From: an uncultured Clostridia bacterium
GTDB lineage: Bacteria; Bacillota; Clostridia; TANB77; CAG-508
Assembly: GCA_944386315.1 (NCBI GenBank)
Contig: CALXAS010000054.1
Location: 1-9,746 of the forward strand
Length of the DNA: 9,746 bases
Direction of reading: 5' to 3'
Within the stretch, counting starts at the first letter, position 1; every line of letters starts with the position of its first letter. The notes below the pieces were generated by a model. It had not been told where the DNA came from and searched no databases. It saw only the letters and a list, made by a program, of their open reading frames with translations. Both the position numbers and the translations under genes were made by a program. Positions 6,888-9,746 of the stretch are shown here, piece by piece.

Positions 6888-8717
6888 ATGAGTCATGAAA
6901 AAGAAAAAAATAAAATAGATGACGAAAAAGAGAAAAATAAAAAGAAAAACAAGAAATATACTATTTTAATGATTGTTTTCACTATTTTATTCTTGATATT
7001 AGCTGGTATTTTGGTTTACATGGTTCTGCAAGGGAATACAGCAGAAGATAGAGAAATTGCCTATACAGATTTAATTAAACAAATAACGGATGGGGAAGTA
7101 GAAAAAGTAGAAATGACAGTAGGAAGTACTAGCGTAAAGGTAAAGCTAAAGGGAGTAGAAGAGGAGAAAACAGCTATTGTTCCGAATACACAAGCCTTTA
7201 TAGAATTAGTACAAGATAAAGTAGCGGAAGGAAATAATATAGAATTAATACAAAATCCGCAAAATGTAATATTGGTTATTTTAGATAGTTTATATGGAAT
7301 CCTACCAATGCTAATGATTGTAGTACTATTTGTGTTAATATTGAAAATGCAAGGATTAGGAGAAAAAGGAAAAGTATATGATAGTGAAGCAGTAAAAGAA
7401 AAAGTAAAATTTGACGATGTAGCAGGACTAGATGAAGAAAAACATGAGATGATGGAAATTGTACAATTTCTAAAAGAGCCAAAAAAGTTCAATGAAATGG
7501 GAGCAAAAATACCAAGAGGGGTACTATTATATGGTAAGCCTGGTACAGGAAAAACTTTAATTGCAAAGGCAATTGCAGGCGAAGCAGGCGTTCCTTTTAT
7601 TTCTATGAGCGGTTCAGAATTTATAGAAATGTTTGCAGGATTGGGAGCATCTCGTGTAAGAAAATTATTTGAAAAAGCAAGAAAAGTAGCTCCATGTATT
7701 GTATTTATTGATGAAATAGATGCCATAGGTTCCAGAAGAAGCAATGGAAGTGGAGCAGAAACAGAAAATAATCAAACATTAAACCAATTATTAGTAGAAA
7801 TGGATGGATTTGATACAGAAGAAACTATTATTGTACTTGCTGCAACGAACCGACCAGAAATGTTAGATAAAGCACTTTTAAGACCAGGAAGATTTGATAG
7901 ACAAATTACAATTCCAGCGCCAGACTTAAGAGGAAGAGAACAAATTTTAGAAATACATGCCAAAGGCAAAAAATTTGCACAAGATATAGATTTAAAAAGT
8001 ATCGCAGAAGATACCGCAGGTTTTACAGGAGCAGAATTAGCGAATATCTTAAATGAAGCAGCCATTATTGCTACAACGAGAGAGCATGAAGAAATAGAAA
8101 AGACAGACTTAGAAGAAGCTGTAAAAAAAGTAACAGTAGGACTTCAAAAAACAAGTAGGGTTATCTCGGATAAAGATAAAAGATTAACTGCTTACCATGA
8201 AGCAGGACATGCAATTGTTAGTAGATATTTGGAAACACAAGAACCAGTAAAAGAAATATCTATTATTCCAAGAGGTGTAGCTGGTGGTTATACTATGTAC
8301 AAAACAAACGAAGACAAAAACTATATTGCAAAAACAGAAATGTTAGAACGTTTAGTGGTTTTATTAGGTGGACGAGCAGCAGAAAAAATAGCTTTAAATG
8401 ACATTTCTACAGGTGCTAGTAATGATATAGAAGTGGCAACTAAAATAGCAAAAGACATGGTAACTGTTTATGGAATGAGTGATGTAGTAGGAACTATTTT
8501 TATTAATGTAGAAAAAGAACCATACGAATTAGAACTATTAGGAGATAAATTTAGTAATGCGATTGGTGCAGAAGTAAAATTACTATTAGATAATGCTTAT
8601 CAAAAAGCACAAAGCATATTACGAGAGCATATGGATAAATTGCAAGTTATCGCAGAAGAGCTACTAAGAAAAGAAGTACTAACAGCAGAAGATTTTGAAA
8701 AATTTTTCCATGAATAA
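6888..8717 (+). CDS. ftsH: ATP-dependent zinc metalloprotease FtsH
   Basis: A membrane-anchored AAA+ protease that forms hexamers, extracting and degrading membrane and short-lived cytoplasmic proteins. The 609 residues fit the family. Parts: a Lys-rich cytoplasmic start (1-24); TM1 about 25-48; an extracytoplasmic FtsH_ext domain (about 50-125); TM2 about 127-153; and the AAA module with Walker A GKPGTGKT (216-223), pore loop FAG (249-251), Walker B IVFIDE (271-276) and second-region-of-homology arginines Arg332 and Arg335. The M41 protease has HEAGH (437-441, Glu438 catalytic) and third zinc ligand Asp513 in TGASND. Two off-consensus residues stand out: Lys217 where the family usually has Pro, and Ala250 in the pore where FVG is usual. 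No key catalytic residue is missing. An AAAGGA site ends 11 bases before the ATG, rather long spacing. The likely terminator is at 8782-8821. Confidence 0.97.
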   Translation: MSHEKEKNKIDDEKEKNKKKNKKYTILMIVFTILFLILAGILVYMVLQGNTAEDREIAYTDLIKQITDGEVEKVEMTVGSTSVKVKLKGVEEEKTAIVPNTQAFIELVQDKVAEGNNIELIQNPQNVILVILDSLYGILPMLMIVVLFVLILKMQGLGEKGKVYDSEAVKEKVKFDDVAGLDEEKHEMMEIVQFLKEPKKFNEMGAKIPRGVLLYGKPGTGKTLIAKAIAGEAGVPFISMSGSEFIEMFAGLGASRVRKLFEKARKVAPCIVFIDEIDAIGSRRSNGSGAETENNQTLNQLLVEMDGFDTEETIIVLAATNRPEMLDKALLRPGRFDRQITIPAPDLRGREQILEIHAKGKKFAQDIDLKSIAEDTAGFTGAELANILNEAAIIATTREHEEIEKTDLEEAVKKVTVGLQKTSRVISDKDKRLTAYHEAGHAIVSRYLETQEPVKEISIIPRGVAGGYTMYKTNEDKNYIAKTEMLERLVVLLGGRAAEKIALNDISTGASNDIEVATKIAKDMVTVYGMSDVVGTIFINVEKEPYELELLGDKFSNAIGAEVKLLLDNAYQKAQSILREHMDKLQVIAEELLRKEVLTAEDFEKFFHE

Positions 8718-8721
8718 GCCA

Positions 8722-8780
8722 CAATTTAGGGACAGTCCTTAAATTACACATTTGCAATGAAAAAAAACGTCCCTAAATTG
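8722..8780. repeat. TTTAGGGAC repeats, copies 2 and 4, as a facing pair
   Basis: CAATTTAGGGAC (8722-8733, + strand) is exactly repeated in reverse complement at 8769-8780, giving 12-bp arms around a 35-base interior. The left unit alone also folds locally (8725-8743, TTTAGGGAC-A-GTCCTTAAA, one G·T pair). The right unit, read on the - strand, runs into eight T's and has lost its own partner arm. The facing arrangement resembles paired REP elements (BIME-like). Confidence 0.75.
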
Positions 8781-8781
8781 C

Positions 8782-8821
8782 AATTGAACTTTAAGGAATG
8801 TCCCTAAAGTTCAATTTTTTT
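8782..8821 (+). terminator. Likely intrinsic terminator of ftsH, built on TTTAGGGAC repeat copy 3
   Basis: Arms 8782-8797 and 8801-8816 form a 16-bp stem with one A·C mismatch (8794/8804) and a 3-base loop, followed by seven T's at 8815-8821. It starts 65 bases past the ftsH stop. Read on the - strand, the mismatch becomes a G·U pair and the sequence is repeat copy 3 (TTTAGGGACATTCCTTAAA, 8808 to 8790). The same stem holds the end of the convergent gene, so termination in both directions is possible, but only the + side has an adjacent T-run. Confidence 0.75.
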
Positions 8822-9655
8822 GTCATTCAAATAATCTAAAATGCCGCTTGGCGAAGTAAAGCAAAAAATAAGACAATAACTACACAAATTTTGTGTCTTT
8901 TGACCAAATCTTTTATTTACTAAGTGATTTCCATATTTTTCATCACCTAGAATAGGAAAACCAATATGCGCCATGTGTGCTCTAATTTGGTGAGTACGAC
9001 CAGTCTCTATAGAAATATCCAAAAGGGAAGTATTTTGTTTTTTATCTTCTTTCAGTACTGTATAAGAAGTAACAATTGGTCTATATCCTTTTTTAGGTGT
9101 ATCAGAAATATAGACCATAGATTTTTTAGCATCTTTAAATAAATAAGCATGCAAAATATCTTTCTTTTTTGGCAGAATGCCATAAACCATTGCTGAATAG
9201 TGTTTTTCTATTTCGTGTTGTTTAAATTTTGTCTCTAAGATAGAAAGGCTATCCTCATTTTTTGCAAATAAAACAAGTCCAGTTGTATTTCTATCAATTC
9301 TGTGGCATGGTTCTAAATAGGAGAAAGAAAATTGAGATTGCAAATAAGAAGTCATAGAATTTTCTCCTACCACTTCTATACCAGCTGGCTTATTGGCTAC
9401 TAAAATATTATCATCTTCATAAATTACCCTAATTTCTTTTAAAAAAGGAAATAAGAATTCGTCAGAAATATAAACTTGTAGCGTATCTCCTACATGTAGA
9501 GTAATATTTTCATGAATCTTTTTACCATTTACACGGATATCCTTTTGGCGTAGTGCTTTGTAAAAAGTACCAGAGCTCATAGAAGGATATAAATCCGATA
9601 AAAAAGTATGTAATTTTCTTTGATTATATTTTTCATTTACTACTAAATTTTTCAT
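8804..9655 (-). CDS. RluA-family RNA pseudouridine synthase with N-terminal S4 domain
   Basis: Isomerises uridine to pseudouridine in rRNA or tRNA; the exact target cannot be read from the sequence. The 283 residues contain an S4 RNA-binding domain (about 13-60, with ALRQKDIRVNGKKI) and the catalytic domain. The catalytic motif is HRIDRNTTGL (118-127) with Asp121 as the expected nucleophile, close to the family HRLDxxTSGL. The ETGRTHQIRAHMAHIGFPILGDEKYG region follows; it is a second hallmark of the family. Near the end, LCSYCLIFCF (257-266) has cysteines at positions often held by other residues, such as His or Ala. The last codons and the TAG stop lie inside a TTTAGGGAC repeat shared with the ftsH terminator. 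The ATG is chosen because the S4 domain begins about 12 residues in and no start codon precedes it in frame nearby; the ribosome site (GGA, 4 bases before the ATG) is weak. Transcription is convergent to ftsH. Confidence 0.93.
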   Translation of the reverse strand: MKNLVVNEKYNQRKLHTFLSDLYPSMSSGTFYKALRQKDIRVNGKKIHENITLHVGDTLQVYISDEFLFPFLKEIRVIYEDDNILVANKPAGIEVVGENSMTSYLQSQFSFSYLEPCHRIDRNTTGLVLFAKNEDSLSILETKFKQHEIEKHYSAMVYGILPKKKDILHAYLFKDAKKSMVYISDTPKKGYRPIVTSYTVLKEDKKQNTSLLDISIETGRTHQIRAHMAHIGFPILGDEKYGNHLVNKRFGQKTQNLCSYCLIFCFTSPSGILDYLNDKKIEL

Positions 9656-9661
9656 ATATCC

Positions 9662-9691
9662 ATTATATAAGTTACTAGATAATGGTTTTAA
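9662..9691 (-). promoter_or_regulatory. Possible near-leaderless promoter of the pseudouridine synthase gene
   Basis: On the - strand a perfect TATAAT (9667 to 9662) stands 6 bases before the ATG, with TTAAAA (9691 to 9686; 4 of 6 to TTGACA) 18 bases upstream of it. If used, transcription would begin at or next to the start codon. AT-richness makes chance likely. Confidence 0.3.
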
Positions 9692-9700
9692 ATAAAAAAT

Positions 9701-9731
9701 AGAGAGCTTCCCTTGAAACGGAGGCTCTTTT
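9701..9731. terminator. Terminator-like hairpin at the right edge
   Basis: Arms 9701-9711 and 9720-9730 enclose an 8-base loop (CTTGAAAC). The + reading has G·U wobbles and a short TTTT tail. The - reading has one C·A mismatch but is followed by a six-T run (complement of 9694-9699). No + gene lies just upstream, so the more sensible role is ending a - strand gene beyond the right edge, before the pseudouridine synthase gene. Direction is uncertain. Confidence 0.55.
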
Positions 9732-9746
9732 AATGATTAAATATAA

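Noticed and set aside
6558..6896. A - strand open frame full of Phe and Leu
   Set aside because: It is the complement of the purine tract that encodes the K/E-rich tail; the hydrophobic product is an artefact.
7061..7744. A 227-codon open frame on the - strand opposite ftsH
   Set aside because: It is antisense to conserved FtsH domains, its product is a Ser/Thr/Phe-rich composition typical of the complement of Glu/Lys-rich coding, and no ribosome site or recognisable domain is seen.
1..9746. CRISPR arrays, tRNA or rRNA genes, transposases, toxin-antitoxin or defence genes
   Set aside because: I looked on both strands and saw no such sequence; every gap over 80 bases is accounted for by repeats, hairpins or promoter-like sequence, and no gap exceeds 300 bases.

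Overview
The window is a very AT-rich, tightly packed stretch of bacterial chromosome. Arginine is mostly AGA, third positions are A/T-rich, and the Shine-Dalgarno sites are GGAGG/AAAGGA type. Together with gene content (RNase Y, a class A penicillin-binding protein with a PASTA tail, a DUF1189-like membrane protein, FtsH), this points to a low-GC Firmicute, most likely a gut-type Clostridia lineage. I cannot place it more closely from sequence alone. No phage, insertion sequence, CRISPR array, tRNA or rRNA is visible.

Layout, left to right. Positions 2-1363 (+) hold the 3' part of rny (RNase Y), cut by the left edge. A 174-base gap follows, containing a short repeat unit, an intrinsic terminator and an AT-rich promoter region. 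Positions 1538-4270 (+) encode a 910-residue bifunctional class A penicillin-binding protein. An 86-base spacer holds a perfect 14-bp hairpin with no T-tract. Then come cysS (4357-5760, cysteinyl-tRNA synthetase), a DUF1189-like membrane protein with a K/E-rich tail (5796-6863) and ftsH (6888-8717), all on + and separated by 35 and 24 bases, so probably co-transcribed. Convergent to them is an RluA-family pseudouridine synthase (8804-9655, -). The right edge carries a terminator-like hairpin and a possible near-leaderless promoter for that gene.

Functionally this is housekeeping: mRNA decay (rny), wall synthesis (PBP1A), translation (cysS), membrane protein quality control (ftsH) and RNA modification (RluA family). 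I see no new defence, mobile or biosynthetic system. The least ordinary signals are (1) a small palindromic repeat family with the invariant core TTTAGGGAC, with one copy after rny and three clustered between ftsH and the pseudouridine synthase gene; (2) the way one copy supplies both the stop codon of the pseudouridine synthase and the stem of the likely ftsH terminator; (3) the DUF1189-like membrane gene placed directly before ftsH, a possible FtsH partner or substrate; and (4) off-consensus residues in the FtsH Walker A and pore loop.
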